Origin: Macrostomum hystrix
Taxonomy: Eukaryota; Platyhelminthes; Macrostomidae
Assembly: GCA_950097015.1 (NCBI GenBank)
Contig: CATNEN010000039.1
Span: 20,639,501-20,703,500, forward strand
Direction: 5' to 3'
DNA length: 64,000 bases
Each line of letters starts with the position of its first letter. The stretch's first letter is position 1. The notes beneath the pieces were generated by a model. The model ran no database searches, was not told the origin of the DNA, and worked only from the letters and a program-made list of their open reading frames with translations. Position numbers and translations under genes: made by a program. Shown one piece after another: positions 1 to 23,507 of this stretch.

Positions 1-211
1 GTGTGTGTGTTCGTGTTGGTTCGGATCCCTCGCTAGGCATACGGGGGGCGCGCCAGCGCGCCCGACGCCTCGACGAAGGTCCGCACCCCTTCTGGGTCGT
101 CCTGCAGCGGGGACATAGAGCCGTTGATGGCCCCCGGGAGGTGAAGCCAGTGCTCCTCCGCCCACCTGGGGCAGTCTAGCAGAAAATGCCCGGTGTCCTC
201 TTCGGGGGCAT
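1..211 (-). pseudogene. Non-LTR retrotransposon ORF, C-terminal tail (left part)
   Basis: On the minus strand, positions 207 down to about 27 read openly with the motif DTGHFLLDCPRWAEEHW and end in a stop. This matches the region after the RNase H domain of I/R1/Jockey-type non-LTR retrotransposons, where a CPHC..H..C zinc-binding motif precedes the C terminus. The matching CPHC half lies on the far side of the insertion, at about 1565-1580. The reading frame is therefore split by the element at 212-1562. It is a decayed copy, not an active gene. The clade assignment is inference. Confidence 0.75.
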
Positions 212-1562
212 CCCGACCGAAAATAAATGTCCTTTAAAAGCGTCAAATGGCACATAAAAATGAATTAGAGCGAAGCGCATAACTGTCGAAACGTCCGGAA
301 AATGGGCTTTTTCGACAATTGGTGGCACAGCGTGGCACAAATTTTACTGTGCCAAGCTGTGCCATATGGCCCAAGTGAGACAATTAGAAATCGATCATTT
401 TAATTGTGCACTACAATGCCACAACTGTGTCAGTCGTCCTAGTTCGTTTTAAATACATATAATTGCGCACAACTGTGCCAGAAATGTGCCATTTGGCGTA
501 GATACACCTGACGAGTAAATGTGCTGTTTGAAGCAGTCAAACTAGGGGCGCAAATGTGCCATTGATGCTGCTATAGGTGACGCGTTAAAGTGCATGAAGT
601 AGCCAGCATGTTGTGAAAAAGTACATGCTTAAAGGAGGGAACACAAATTGTAAAAGGTTGCCAATATAAATTAAACATTGAAACAATCGCGCGAAGGTGT
701 ACTTGAAATTAAAACGATCTGGAAAGTAATCCGGATGCTGCCCATACATATATATTTGCTGGAAAATAGAAAACATGAATAGCGACGAAAAATACGCAAG
801 TATCAAAGCTATTATGACAGTAACTGGTATGGTTAGCAGCTAGTTTATTTAATCCCCAGCTTGGCCCAGCCAGTTGCCTATCTCCACAGTGTATTTTCAT
901 TTAACTGGCCTAAGCGAGTCATTTAACGGCCTAGGCCGATTAAACGTATAGTCTTCCTTTTCTTTCTTTTTCTTAATGATTTCTTAATGATTTGTCTATC
1001 GCATTACCATGTGGGGGCTTCGCCCCCACACCCCCGACATTTCGTCTATAGCCAACTATTCAGCAAGAGAGCAAAAATAACAAGCCAAGGCCGAGATAGC
1101 TCGTACTGGCAAACAAACAGTCAATTATATATTTCGTACCTAAAATATAAGCTTTGTTTACTATGCCTGGTGGGCACAAAGAGGACAAAGACAGTTATAA
1201 CTGTGCCAAAGGGCATATTTGTGGCACAACGGGCACATTTGTTACAAGTGTGCCAAGTGTGCCAATTGGTTTCAATGGGCAATTGTCGTACAAAAGGTTA
1301 TTTGTGCCACTTGTGCCAAACAGGACAGACAAAGACAGTTATAACTGTGCAAAAGGGCATAGCTGTGGCACAACTGGCACATTTGTTACAAGTGTGCCGA
1401 GTGTGCCAATTGGTTTTAATGGGCAATTGTCGTACAAAAGGTTATTTGTGCCACTTGTGCCAAACAGGACAGACAAAGACAGTTATAACTGTGCCAAAGG
1501 GCATATTTGTGGCACAACTGGCACACTTACTGTTTTTGAGAGGACATTTATTTTCGGTCGGG
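212..1562. mobile_element. 1.35 kb TIR element nested in a retrotransposon
   Basis: A perfect 22-bp inverted repeat (cccgaccgaaaataaatgtc plus ct) lies at 212-233 and, reversed, at 1541-1562. The two flanks join cleanly into a retrotransposon reading frame with only an 'at' shared between them, so this is an insertion with at most a 2-bp target duplication. There is no transposase-like frame; the long forward frames inside are read-through of a 144-bp tandem repeat. The interior is studded with tgtgcca/tggcaca motifs in both orientations, such as a transposase might bind. I take it to be a non-autonomous DNA transposon; its superfamily is not recognised. Confidence 0.8.
1184..1530 (+). repeat. 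144-bp tandem repeat inside the TIR element
   Basis: The string gacaaagacagttataactg starts at 1184, 1328 and 1472, an exact 144-bp period over about 2.4 copies. Each unit contains several tgtgcca motifs. 144 is a multiple of 3, which explains the long open frames in this stretch; I do not consider them coding. Confidence 0.9.
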
Positions 1563-2220
1563 ATTGCAGTGCGGGCAGGCTGCGGTTGGGGCGCGGCCCA
1601 GCGATGCCGGGTGGCCTGCAGGAAGGGCGCACGGTTCGCCCGAAGCTGGTACAGCGCCACCTCGGCCGCCCGCGGCCAGCCTGGCCGGTGGATGAGCTGC
1701 GCTCCGCCGCAGAGCCTGTGGGGGTGGTCCGCCGGAACCAGCTGGTTGTACTCCGCCAATTCGACAGCCCGTCCCTGGCGACGGAGGGTGGCCCTTGCGG
1801 CCGCCACGGGAACTGGCTGGGGGTCCTGCTGCATGACGGATCCCCTCCGGGCCAGCTCATCGGCAGCCTCGTTCAGCGCAAGGCCAGCGTGCCCTGGGAT
1901 CTAGATGACCGTGGGCCTGTGCTCGCTGGCCAGCTGCTGGAGCAGGATCGCGGCTTGCGCGGTGGCGTGGTCTTGCAGGCACTTGGTCGAGGACTGCAGC
2001 CGCTGGAACAGGGCTCGTGAGTCGAACAGCAGCCAGATCGCCGAGCTCGGCTTCCCCCCGAAGGAGACCGAGGGCGGGGCGTCGGTTAGCTTCCATGATG
2101 TCAAGTGGCTGGAGCCCGGCGTCCGCGATCAGCGCAGCAGACCGGGCACCGGGACTGACACCGTGATGGCCCGAGCCGCGGCGTAGTTCGTCGACTCCAA
2201 CCGCTCGCGGTGGGTGCCGG
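1563..2220 (-). pseudogene. Non-LTR retrotransposon RNase H domain (right part)
   Basis: Reading the minus strand from about 2104 down, the frame carries a β-strand plus helix typical of RNase H (LLFDSRALFQRLQS), then HRPTVI, a stop codon at about 1900, and IPGHAGLALNEAADELARRG. In RNase H the residue before IPGH is normally Trp, so the stop is best explained as a single-base nonsense change (tgg to tag). The frame then runs through a tRNA-like/HTH-poor linker and a CPHC motif at about 1570 before the inserted element. Both the nonsense codon and the insertion mark this copy as dead. Its 5' limit near 2220 is approximate. Confidence 0.75.
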
Positions 2221-2708
2221 CCAGAAAAAGATATCTCGTCGGGTGTCTGGAGGAAAAAACCACCAATAAGGGCATCATTCTTCTGCTCACAGAATTTTAT
2301 AATGTAACCATGTCTGCTGTCCTTATTAACTACGAGTATTTTGGATTGATTGTGATAAAAAAACTGCCGTTTTTTATTTTTTAACTAATATGGATTCGCC
2401 ATAGAGTTTTACACAGAGCAATGTCAGCTGTCCTTGTCACCAGGGTCTTCCCTAAGAATCGCTGAATATCTCGACGATGCTGGCCTGGTATGGTTAGTTC
2501 ATTGTAAAGGGCGGAAAATTTTGAATCAGATGGTGGACTTTCACGGTCATCGGTCATTCGGTTTGGAGGCCATAGTGAAATAGGCTGTGTGTATTTGAAA
2601 TAGCCCGTGGACCTTCCTCAGGTGGTCTTTGTATGTGGTCTTCACACTGTTAATATGCTTTTGAACGACTGAAGCTCATACAGTTTGATCGCATTTTTTG
2701 CCTTCCAG
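2221..2708. other. Unassigned stretch upstream of the mucin-like gene
   Basis: No convincing exon, element or array. The first exon(s) and the signal peptide of the gene that follows should lie here or further upstream, but no ATG exon with a phase-0 donor could be defended. Confidence 0.4.
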
Positions 2709-14739
<12,031 letters not shown>

Positions 14740-14740
14740 A

Positions 14741-15309
14741 TATGAATTTGTGAGATCAAAATCCGTCGGAACTGCCACGAAAACCAGTGCTTTTTAAATC
14801 CACATTTTGATGATAATTTTTAGAAGAATATTTTCAGATAATTTTTTCCCAGTTTTGATTCGTTTTTTCTTAATCCTAAGTATCATGTTTTTTGAAAAAT
14901 ATGCTTGATGCAGCTGTCAATCAGATGGTAAAACGCATAGTTTAGTCTTAAAATGGGCATTTTCGAAACAAACATAATAGAACTTTCATAGTCATTACTT
15001 CTAGCTCGTAGTATAACTTAAAAATAGTTTAGACTAGTTCATCTCAAGTTGTTGCCATCCAGTTTAGTCGACCAGCCGTTACTGATTGCATAATATCTAA
15101 TAAATTATTCTGATAAACGATTCGGTTATTGACATTAAAAATAATATTTTATCCATCTCGAAACTAAAGCATGATCTGTTTTCAAAAATCGTAACAGTAA
15201 AATATAAATTATTGATTAAATTTTGCCTAATCTTTGTTTTCTGTCGTCGTTGTTAAGCTCATTAACTGATTGCTTGGATTTTGGCTTTAGTATTTTTGTT
15301 TTGAGATTA
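14741..15309. other. Intergenic spacer, nothing recognised
   Basis: AT-rich spacer between convergent genes. I see no exon, element or repeat before the array at 15310. Confidence 0.6.
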
Positions 15310-15550
15310 GGCTCTCCACTGTCTACCCGACTGTCTACCCCACTTTCTAACCAACTGTCTACCCCACTCTCTACCCCACTGTCTACCCACTTTCTACCCC
15401 ACTTTCTAACCAACTGTCTACCCCACTGTCTACCCCCACTGTCTACCCAACTGTCTACCCCACTGTCAACCAAACTGTCTAGCCCACTTTCTAACCAACT
15501 ATCTACCCCACTGTCTACCCCACTATCTACCCCACTGTCTACTCCCCTGA
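15310..15550 (+). repeat. 12-bp degenerate minisatellite, intergenic
   Basis: Repeats of ctaccccactgt with variants (ctaaccaactgt, ctacccactttc), roughly 20 copies, between the 3' ends of two convergent genes. A stray copy of the motif (ggggtagacagtggggtag) appears at about 16580 inside the next gene's intron. Confidence 0.85.
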
Positions 15551-15811
15551 CTACTATTTTTCTATCTATATGTCTACTCAACTGTCCACTTTTATCTACT
15601 TTCTTTCTAATCCAATGTCTTCTAGAAAATGAGTAAAAAGTATAACAATTGGCCTAAGATCATTGTGGCCAAAACTCGCATTTCCGGGGACAAAAAATCT
15701 AATTGTTATTGAGAATCAGATATCAGATTCAGGCTGCATTAATAAGCTGGAATGGTTACAATTGAAATACTACTCAAGTATCATAAATTTGTTGTTCACA
15801 GTCAGCTGAAC

Positions 15812-18307
15812 TCAATCGCCTAAGTAAGCGTCCAACAGCTGCAGCAACTCGGGGCCGTTGGCAATGGCGTGCCGCTCGAACTCTTTCGCGTCAATCTGTT
15901 TGTTGCCGTCCTGGGCAAACGTGGAATATAACATTTTTATTTACCTTTTTTGAGTATCTTTGTTTAAAAGTTTTTCTGATTAATAAATAAAATTACCGAA
16001 TCTATCTGGTCGAACAGTCGATCAATGTCCCTGCTAGAGACCTGCCGACTGTCCCGACTGCCCAATAGGTGCGCCCGGCTGCCTGCCAGATCGTGATAGT
16101 AGCGCCTTAGTTCGCCTAGATCGATGGACCCGCTGGTGTCCCTGTCCATTATGTCGAATACGACTGCGTACGAACGAGGGGGATTCTGGAGAAACCCTAG
16201 ACAATTCATGTTGGACAGGAAAATCATGTGCAAATATTAAACCAATCCCCCAGGAAATCCTAGATAATCCCAAAGGGAATCTTTTGGGGAATCCTAAGTG
16301 AATCCCAAGCGAAATTCTAGGAAATTCCTCCGGAAATCCTTGGAAATTCATCAGGTAATCCTTAGTAAGTCGTAGGATAAATCCTAGAAAATGCCCAGAG
16401 AAACCATAATAAATCCCAAGGGAAATCCTAGGAAATCCCTAGAGAAATCCTTAGTAAATCCCAAGGTTAAGTCTCAGTAAAATCCTCATAGAAGTTAATA
16501 AAAATTCTCAACGAATGAAAATTCTGGGTTATACTCATAAAAGTTCTTAATTAGTGGAAATGAGACTGAAACCTTTCAGTGGGGTAGACAGTGGGGTAGT
16601 CACCTTTGGAAAATGCGGGCAATAAATGAGAAACTGTTCGCAGATTCTCAGGAAAATTTATAGTACCTAAGGTAAATCCTCGGGCACTCTTCTCGAAAAA
16701 AATGTAGAAGAATTATGACTTAGAGAAATTCCTAAGAAAATCCTAAAATATATATGGCAAATATGGCATTTTTAGGAAGTCTCAAGATCCTTCAGAAAAA
16801 CCGGTCACATTCATTACTCTGAACTCCAAGCAGCTGGATGCTTACTCTGCACTTTAACTGCCACAGGAAACCGAATTAGCAGGAGGAAGTAGCGAATAAA
16901 CTCGGCGGCACACAGCTCTCCGTCTGCGTTGGTGTCCAGCACTTCGAACACCGTGCTAATTAGGCCCTCCGAGTAGTGAGTCATGTTCATCATGGTTAGG
17001 AAGTCTTTGAAGTCCTGCTCAAATGAAAGTACGAAATGCTATAGTTTTAGGCACTCATTAATTAATTGTCACCCCTGCCCTATTGTTTGTCACTCCTGTT
17101 TAACGGCTTTTCATTGCAGTCTCATTGTTTCTCACTTCATTCTGATTGTTTGTCACTCCAGTTACACTGTTTGTCACTCCAGTCTCATTGTTTGTCACTC
17201 CGGTCTCATTGTTTGTCACTACAGTCTCATTGTTTGTCACTCCACTCCAGTCTCATTGGTTGTCACTCCAGTCTCATTCTTGGTCTCTCCAGTCTCATTG
17301 GTTGTCACTCCGGTCTCATTGTTTGTCACTCCAGTTACACTGTTTGTCACTCCAGTCTCATTGTTTGTCACTCCGGTCTCATTGTTTGTCACTCCAGTTA
17401 CACTGTTTGTCACTCCAGTCTCATTGGTTGTCACTCCGGTCTCATTGTTTGTCACTACAGTCTCATTGTTTGTCACTCCACTCCAGTCTCATTGGTTGTC
17501 ACTCCAGTCTCATTCTTGGTCTCTCGAGTCTCATTGGTTGTCACTCCAGTCTCATTGTTGGTCTCTCCAGTCTCATTGTTTGTCACTCCAGTCTCATTGT
17601 TGGTCTCTCCAGTCTCATTGGTTGTCACTCCAGTCTCATTGGTTGTCACTCCAGTCTCATTGTTGGTCTCTCCAGTCTCATTGTTTGTCACTCCTGTTTA
17701 ACGGCTTTTCATTTCAGTCTCATTGTTTGTCACTCCAGTCAGATTGTTTATCACTCCAGTCTCATTGGTTGTCACTCCAGTCTCATTGTTGGTCACTCCA
17801 GTCTCATTGTTTATCACTCCAGTCTCATTGTTTATCACTCCAGTCTCATTGTTTATCACTCCAGTCTCATTGTTTCTCACTCTAGTATGATTTCTTGTCA
17901 CTCCAGTCTCATCTTTGTCACTCCGGTCAAATTGTTTGGCACTCCAGTCAAATTGTTTGTCACTCCAGTCCGAAACATTCGCTACCCCATTTTTGTGCCA
18001 AACTGTAGATTAAACCATGAAGCAATGAGCAGCTGCAAACTCACATTTCTACTCATTGTCTTCCGATTGAATCGGCAAAACTTGCTAAAAGTATTGACAA
18101 TGTAATCCTTGTCTTCTGCATTGACTGCAATGAGATGCGAATAAAAAACGCGGGAACGTATTAGCATCAGATGTGCAAGAAAAATCTACTCGTATAATCA
18201 TGCAGCTCCCTTACTACCGGAATTCAGTATAGCATAAACTCACTGGAAAACTTCGTCACCAAATTGTTAATCTCCTCTCTCTGCTGCTTTCCCAACTGTG
18301 AGCCCAT
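15812..18307 (-). CDS. EF-hand calcium-binding protein, 203 aa, 5 exons
   Basis: Exons in transcript order: 18307-18244, 18124-18045, 17014-16846, 16196-15997, 15910-15812. Junction phases match and total 204 codons including the stop. Three EF-hand loops are visible: DTNADGELCAAE (canonical), DRDTSGSIDLGE (canonical) and DSDGNKQIDAKE (Lys instead of Gly at loop position 6). The third is split exactly by the last intron. A degenerate first hand lies around CRFNRKTMSRNDF. The protein starts MGSQLGKQ, which fits an N-myristoylation signal (Gly2, small Gly6). The overall plan resembles the calmodulin/calcineurin-B superfamily of calcium sensors; I cannot name an orthologue. The acceptor at 16197 was preferred over one 11 bp further in because only it keeps phase with the preceding exon. 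Confidence 0.85.
16240..16500. repeat. Degenerate short repeat, intron 16197-16845
   Basis: Loose repetition of aaatcctaggaaatccc-like motifs, about 15-20 bp, heavily diverged. This may be an old minisatellite. Confidence 0.55.
17120..17975 (+). repeat. 21-bp minisatellite, intron 17015-18044
   Basis: Unit gtctcattgtttgtcactcca, about 40 copies with larger repeated blocks (17225-17300 recurs at 17470-17540). It occupies most of intron 2 of the EF-hand gene. Long frames on both strands are read-through. Confidence 0.95.
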
Positions 18308-18622
18308 AATTATGTAGACGATCGGAGAACTGCAGTGTTCGGTGTCGACTTCAGAATTGGTCTCACAGTGAAGTGGGTGTGACATTTGTGACAGCTGTGC
18401 AAATTAAACATTCATTTTATACTGTGGTTTAGTCAAGCGGAGGAGAGACAGAAAACGCTCAACAGCGCATTGTTCAACAGAGAGTGTAAATGAAGTACAG
18501 CTTACGTACGTCGTCCATGTACAGTGCCTACCCTTACTATCTGTACTCTCTCTATCCAATTCTGTCTTTTCCTTCTTTCATTTTCTGCCTAAGCAATCTG
18601 GTTTGCTTGCAGTGAAGTTGCA
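18308..18622. other. Upstream region of the EF-hand gene
   Basis: Spacer holding the presumed promoter of the minus-strand EF-hand gene. I see no clear TATA motif and no other gene. Confidence 0.5.
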
Positions 18623-19232
18623 TTAACAGTAGAACTACCAAGGGGGGGATCCCCCCTGACAATTTTTTTGCTCCACCCGAACGGAACAATGCAAGCACAC
18701 GAAACTCAAGAACACGGGCCAACTTTTTGTTGCGCATCTTCTGAAATAAGAAACAAGACGCCAGCTCTTCAGACCGTCGAGATATTCAATGTTTCTGGCC
18801 GAAGGTCCGATTTTTCCTATAAGAGCTAGTGTATTTCATACACCCCTATACACGAATTAGCACTGCGCCTCAGTGCGGCCTTTCCAGGCCTTCAAACTTT
18901 ATCAGCATGTCACCCGAATGTGCCTGCATCATCTCCGACTTCGGCGGTCACCGACCTTTATTTAGATCTATCTCTCTTATCTATCTAGACCTTTAAGAGC
19001 TACAACAGGTGGAATTAGGCCACTATGGACACCCTGACGCGAATTTCTCCAATTTCACTGTTCAAGCCTAACTATTAGGCGCAGCTCAACCACAGGACAC
19101 CCTCGACTAGTCTGTCAACCAATCAGTCACCCCAAAGCATTCAGTCGCTGGCAAAAACATTTTCAGGGGGGGGGAAATTCCCACCCTTGGTATAAAAACG
19201 GGCAGCAAAATGGATTGGTAGTATACTGTTAA
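18623..19232 (+). mobile_element. piggyBac-like MITE, copy 2 (best preserved)
   Basis: TTAA at 18623-18626 and 19229-19232. Left end TTAACAGTAGAACTACCAAG, right end TTGGTAGTATACTGTTAA, a near-perfect inverted pair. Length 610 bp, no transposase frame. Homologous throughout to the copies at 10415-11015 and 38640-39171. It lies between two minus-strand genes. Confidence 0.85.
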
Positions 19233-19325
19233 ATTAGTGTGGTTATACTGTTGTACGTGCCTGTACATCTGACCCGAATGTAGGCAGTCACTAGTAATCA
19301 GTATCAGATCAAATAGTTGAATAGT

Positions 19326-21934
19326 TCAGTGGTTGGATTGATGAGCTATCCAAGACATGTAGGTGTTCCACAGCAGAGCCACACAGTTAGCTAGCATCAG
19401 CCTGTTAAAATGTTTGAAATACGCAATAGGTTTGTACGCTTTTGATTTTTATCAGGTTGCTTGTTTTCGTCAAAATTGCAAAAAAATTGGTTAGCAATAT
19501 TTTCTAGCCAATAAGCAATTCTTTATGCCAGCCAATCAAAAAACTAGAATATAGACTATTTAATCATAGCTAATCGCGGAATCGCATATTGACTATCAAG
19601 TTCCAGATAATTATTAATAAGCTGATCAAGATAAGTTGAAGTCAGCCTATCACAGAATCGCTAGACTATTCCATGCCTGCCAATCAGAAAATAGCAAGAC
19701 CATTCCACGCCAGCCAGTAAGAGAATAGCAAGACCATTCCACGCCAGCCAATCAGAGAACAGCAAGACTATTCCATGTCAGCCAATCAGAGAACAGCAAG
19801 ACTGTTCCATGCCAGCTAATCAGAAAATAGCAAGGCTATTCCACGCCAGCCAATCAGAAAATAGCAAGGCTATTCCACGCCAGCCAATCAGAGAATACAG
19901 GATGACAAGGCAAATCAGCACTAACCGAAGATGAACTGGCACGAACAGAAAGTTGACAGTCTGTACAGCTGGCCAAACTTTGTAGTTGTTAATTAGCACC
20001 TCGGGAAACAGGCGCAGCTGCTGTTTAACCTTGGCAGTATCGGCCGTATTCAGGTAGGTAACTACAGTCAGGTAAGAACCAATCACACATGGAGCCATCA
20101 CCAGCTGATCGGCTGATACCATTTTTAGCAGAGCAAACGACCGGCCTTGAAATCTGACAGCTAGAAATTTGTACCATTGGTTGAGCCAAGGACCCTGTGT
20201 GCAGTCAGAGATAGGACAATCAGAATTTCATGGCCAATACTTTAGCTTTTGGATAGCAAAACAAAGAACTCACATAGAGACAGCAGCCGAGGCCAAATAG
20301 TCGAGCAGTTCGATTCAAATTGAAATTTGACGGCTTAGAAGTATCGCGGCGCTCGACCGACTGAGCAAGAAGATCTCCGGCTCCCATCAGAATTCCTAAT
20401 TTATGTATACGAATAAATGGCTGCGCTAGATAATAACAATCTACTCACAAGTAGGCTGTTGAGCATTAGTAAGTTAAAATAATATAAATAGCATGAAAAT
20501 CTAGCAAAACTAAATTAAATGAACAGTACAGCTTGAAAATGCAGGCAGTTTTAGCGAAAGGCCTGTAAACATGCTGACTATTAACCCATTTATCAGCTCG
20601 AGTGATCTAAGTTAAAAACAGTTAAAATAACTTTTAACACCGACATTAACGCCATCGTTTACTATAAATCCTCCAGGTCATTTTGCCATCATCCAGCTGT
20701 CATCATCCAGCTCACTCTGCCATCATCCAGCTCATTCTGTCATCATCCAGCTCACTCAATCATCATCCAGATCACTCTGTCATCATCCAGATCACTCTGT
20801 CATCATCCAGCTCACTCTATCATCATCCAGCTCATTCTGTCATCATCCAGCTCACTCTGCCATCATCCAGCTCATTCTGTCATCATCCAGCTCACTCAAT
20901 CATCATCCAGATCACTCTGTCATCATCCAGCTCACTCTGCCATCATCCAGCTCATTCTGTCATCATCCAGCTCACTCAATCATCATCCAGATCACTCTGT
21001 CATCATCCAGATCACTCTGTCATCATCCAGCTCATTCTGTCATCATCCAGCTCACTCTGCCATCATCCAGCTCATTCTGTCATCATCCAGCTCACTCAAT
21101 CATCATCCAGCTCACTCTGCCATCATCCAGCTCATTCTGTCATCATCCAGCTCACTCAATCATCATCCAGATCACTCTGTCATCATCCAGATCACTCTGT
21201 CATCATCCAGCTCATTCTGTCATCATCCAGCTCACTCTGCCATCATCCAGCTCATTCTGTCATCATCCAGCTCACTCAATCATCATCCAGCTCACTCTGT
21301 CATCATCCAGCTCACTCTGCCATCATCCAGCTCATTCTGTCATCATCCAGCTCACTCTGTCATCATCCAGATCACTCTGTCATCATCCAGATCACTCTGT
21401 CATCATCCAGCTCACTCTGCCATCATCCAGCTCATTCTGTCATCATCCAGCTCACTCAATCATCATCCAGATCACTCTGTCATCATCCAGCTCACTCTGC
21501 CATCATCCAGCTCATTCTGTCATCATCCAGCTCACTCTGTCATCATCCAGATCACTCTGTCATCATCCAGATCACTCTATCATCATCCAGCTCACTCAGT
21601 CATCATCCAGCTCACTCTGTCATCATCCAGATCACTCTGTCATCATCCAGATCACTCTATCATCATCCAGCTCATTCTGTCATCATCCAGCTCATTCTGT
21701 CACCATCCAGCTCACTCTGCCATAATCCAGCTCACTCTGTCATTGTCCAGATCACTCAGTCATCATCCAGATCACTCTGTCATCATCCAGCTCACTCTGT
21801 CACCATCCAGCTCACTCTGTCACCATCCAGCTCACTCTGAACCACTCACCAGTGGACACAGCCGGTGCCAATAAGGGCCGGCTAAGCAGCAGACTATTAT
21901 AGCCAGTCCAAGCTCGCTTTAATAAGCTAGACAT
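19326..21934 (-). CDS. MPV17: MPV17-family membrane channel protein, 183 aa, 4 exons
   Basis: Exons in transcript order: 21934-21850, 20395-20274, 20194-19926, 19401-19326. All phases match and give 184 codons including the stop. The family pattern is visible in order: an N-terminal amphipathic start with GYNSLLLSRP, ILMGAGDLLAQSVERR, the GPW...WYKFL block, DQLVMAP, the signature NYKVWPAVQTVNFLFVPVHL, and the C-terminal WNTYMSWIAH. Length fits the family (about 176-200 aa), with four predicted hydrophobic segments. Animal MPV17 is an inner mitochondrial membrane protein linked to mtDNA maintenance; PXMP2-type members are peroxisomal. The ILMG..D..Q..ERR and SW.AH matches favour MPV17 itself, but the subfamily is inference. 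Intron 1 is almost all minisatellite. Confidence 0.9.
19672..19905 (+). repeat. About 32-bp minisatellite, intron 19402-19925
   Basis: Unit gccaatcagagaatagcaag + actattccac, about 7 diverged copies. Confidence 0.9.
20679..21838 (+). repeat. 20-bp minisatellite, intron 1 of MPV17
   Basis: Unit catcatccagctcactctgt with four recurrent variants (atcact, attctgt, ctctgc, ctcaat), about 58 copies. The order of variants recurs (for example 20941-21080 against 21121-21260, a 180-bp shift), indicating a higher-order unit of about nine monomers. The Ser/His/Ile-rich frame is read-through. Confidence 0.95.
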
Positions 21935-22127
21935 TTGTTTGCTGCAAGAATTAAAAGCGACAGCGCATTGTTACTAAAGTAAGTATATTGAATAGGACAA
22001 TGGGTTCATATTTCACTAAAAGCTTAAACACTGCCAAAAAATAAGCAATAATATTATTTGGCCTTGTTGTACTAGTCTGTAAGCTGATCTGTTTACACGG
22101 TGGACTATTCATAATACAAACACATAC

Positions 22128-22925
22128 TCCCCAACTGAAATGACACTCCTCTGATCCCCAACTGAAATGACAGTCCTCTGATCCCCAAACTGAAAGGACA
22201 CTCCTCTGATCCCCAAACTGAAATGACAGTCCTCTGATCCCCAAACTGAAAGGACACTCCTCTGATCCCCATAGCAAAATGCCACTCCCCTGATCCCCCA
22301 ACTGAAATGACACTCCTCTGATCCCCCAACTGAAATGACAGTCCTCTGATCCCCCAACTGAAATGACAGTCCTCTGATCCCCTAACTGAAATGACAGTCC
22401 TCTGATCCCCAAACTGAAAGGACACTCCTCTGATCCCCAAACTGAAATGACAGTCCTCTGATCCCCAAACTGAAAGGACACTCCTCTGATCCCCATAGCA
22501 AAATGACACTCCTCTGATCCCCAACAAAATGACACTCCTCTGATCCCCAACAAAATGACACTCCTCTGATCCCCTAACAAAATGACACTCCTCTGAACCC
22601 CAAAACAAAATGACACTCCTCTGATCCCCTAAACAAAATGACACTTCTCTGAACCCCAAAACAAAATGACACTTCTCTGATCCCCAACAAAATGACACTT
22701 CTCTGATCCCCAACAAAATGACACTTCTCTGATCCCCAACAAAATGACACTTCTCTGATTCCCAACAAAATGACACTCCTCTGATCCCCAACAAAATGAC
22801 ACTCCTCTGATCCCCATATCAAAATGACACTCCTCTGATCCCCATATCAAAATGACACTCCTCTGATCCCCATATCAAAATGACACTCCTCTGATCCCCA
22901 TAGCAAAATGACACTCCCCTTATAC
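22128..22925 (+). repeat. 24- to 28-bp minisatellite, intergenic
   Basis: Units of the form actcctctgatccccaactg + aaatgac, with three sub-types in blocks (aactgaaa, aacaaaat, atatcaaaat). It lies upstream of MPV17 and downstream of the Bcl-2 gene, both minus strand. Confidence 0.95.
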
Positions 22926-23507
22926 CTGAACTGAAAGTAAAAATGACAAAAGAAAGATTTAAACACATTTAAAAAACAAACCAGCTCGGCCTCTCATGCA
23001 GCCCGTTTGTTATTGACCAGAGTTTTTATTCATGTCGACCAGTGAGATATTGAGACATGAGCAGCTACAAAACTGTGTGCATTTTTTCGGCCAAACTTTT
23101 CTAGCTAGCTTTAGAAGTTTAGACAGTTCATTTTTACATGGCACAGAAATGATTTATTACAATGAGATACAGTTTAAAACACAAATTTTAGGCCAACTAA
23201 TAAAATCTAAGCCAATGTGACCGATTGGTTCAGGGAAACTTAAAATAAGCACAGAAACTTATTTGATACTTGAGTAAAAATTAGGATAACTAGATGCAAG
23301 AAAAAAATACAATTTTAGTACAAAATAGCTAAAAGTTTTACCACAAAACCGAAACTAACTTCAAACTAAATTTTCACAGCAACGAAATATTTTTTTTGTT
23401 TTTTATATCTAGTCTTCAAAAATACACAAAGAAGAGATGGGACTAGACAGAAATGACAATTGAACACAAAGAAATGGCACTTCAAAAAATAGTATAAGTC
23501 TAAAGAA
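22926..23507. other. Intergenic, nothing recognised
   Basis: AT-rich spacer between two arrays. The one longish frame has no recognisable features and is not supported as a gene. Confidence 0.5.

Noticed and set aside
1154-2020. Forward-strand protein of about 290 codons
   Set aside because: Crosses the boundary between the TIR element's 144-bp repeat and the antisense of a retrotransposon; no family features.
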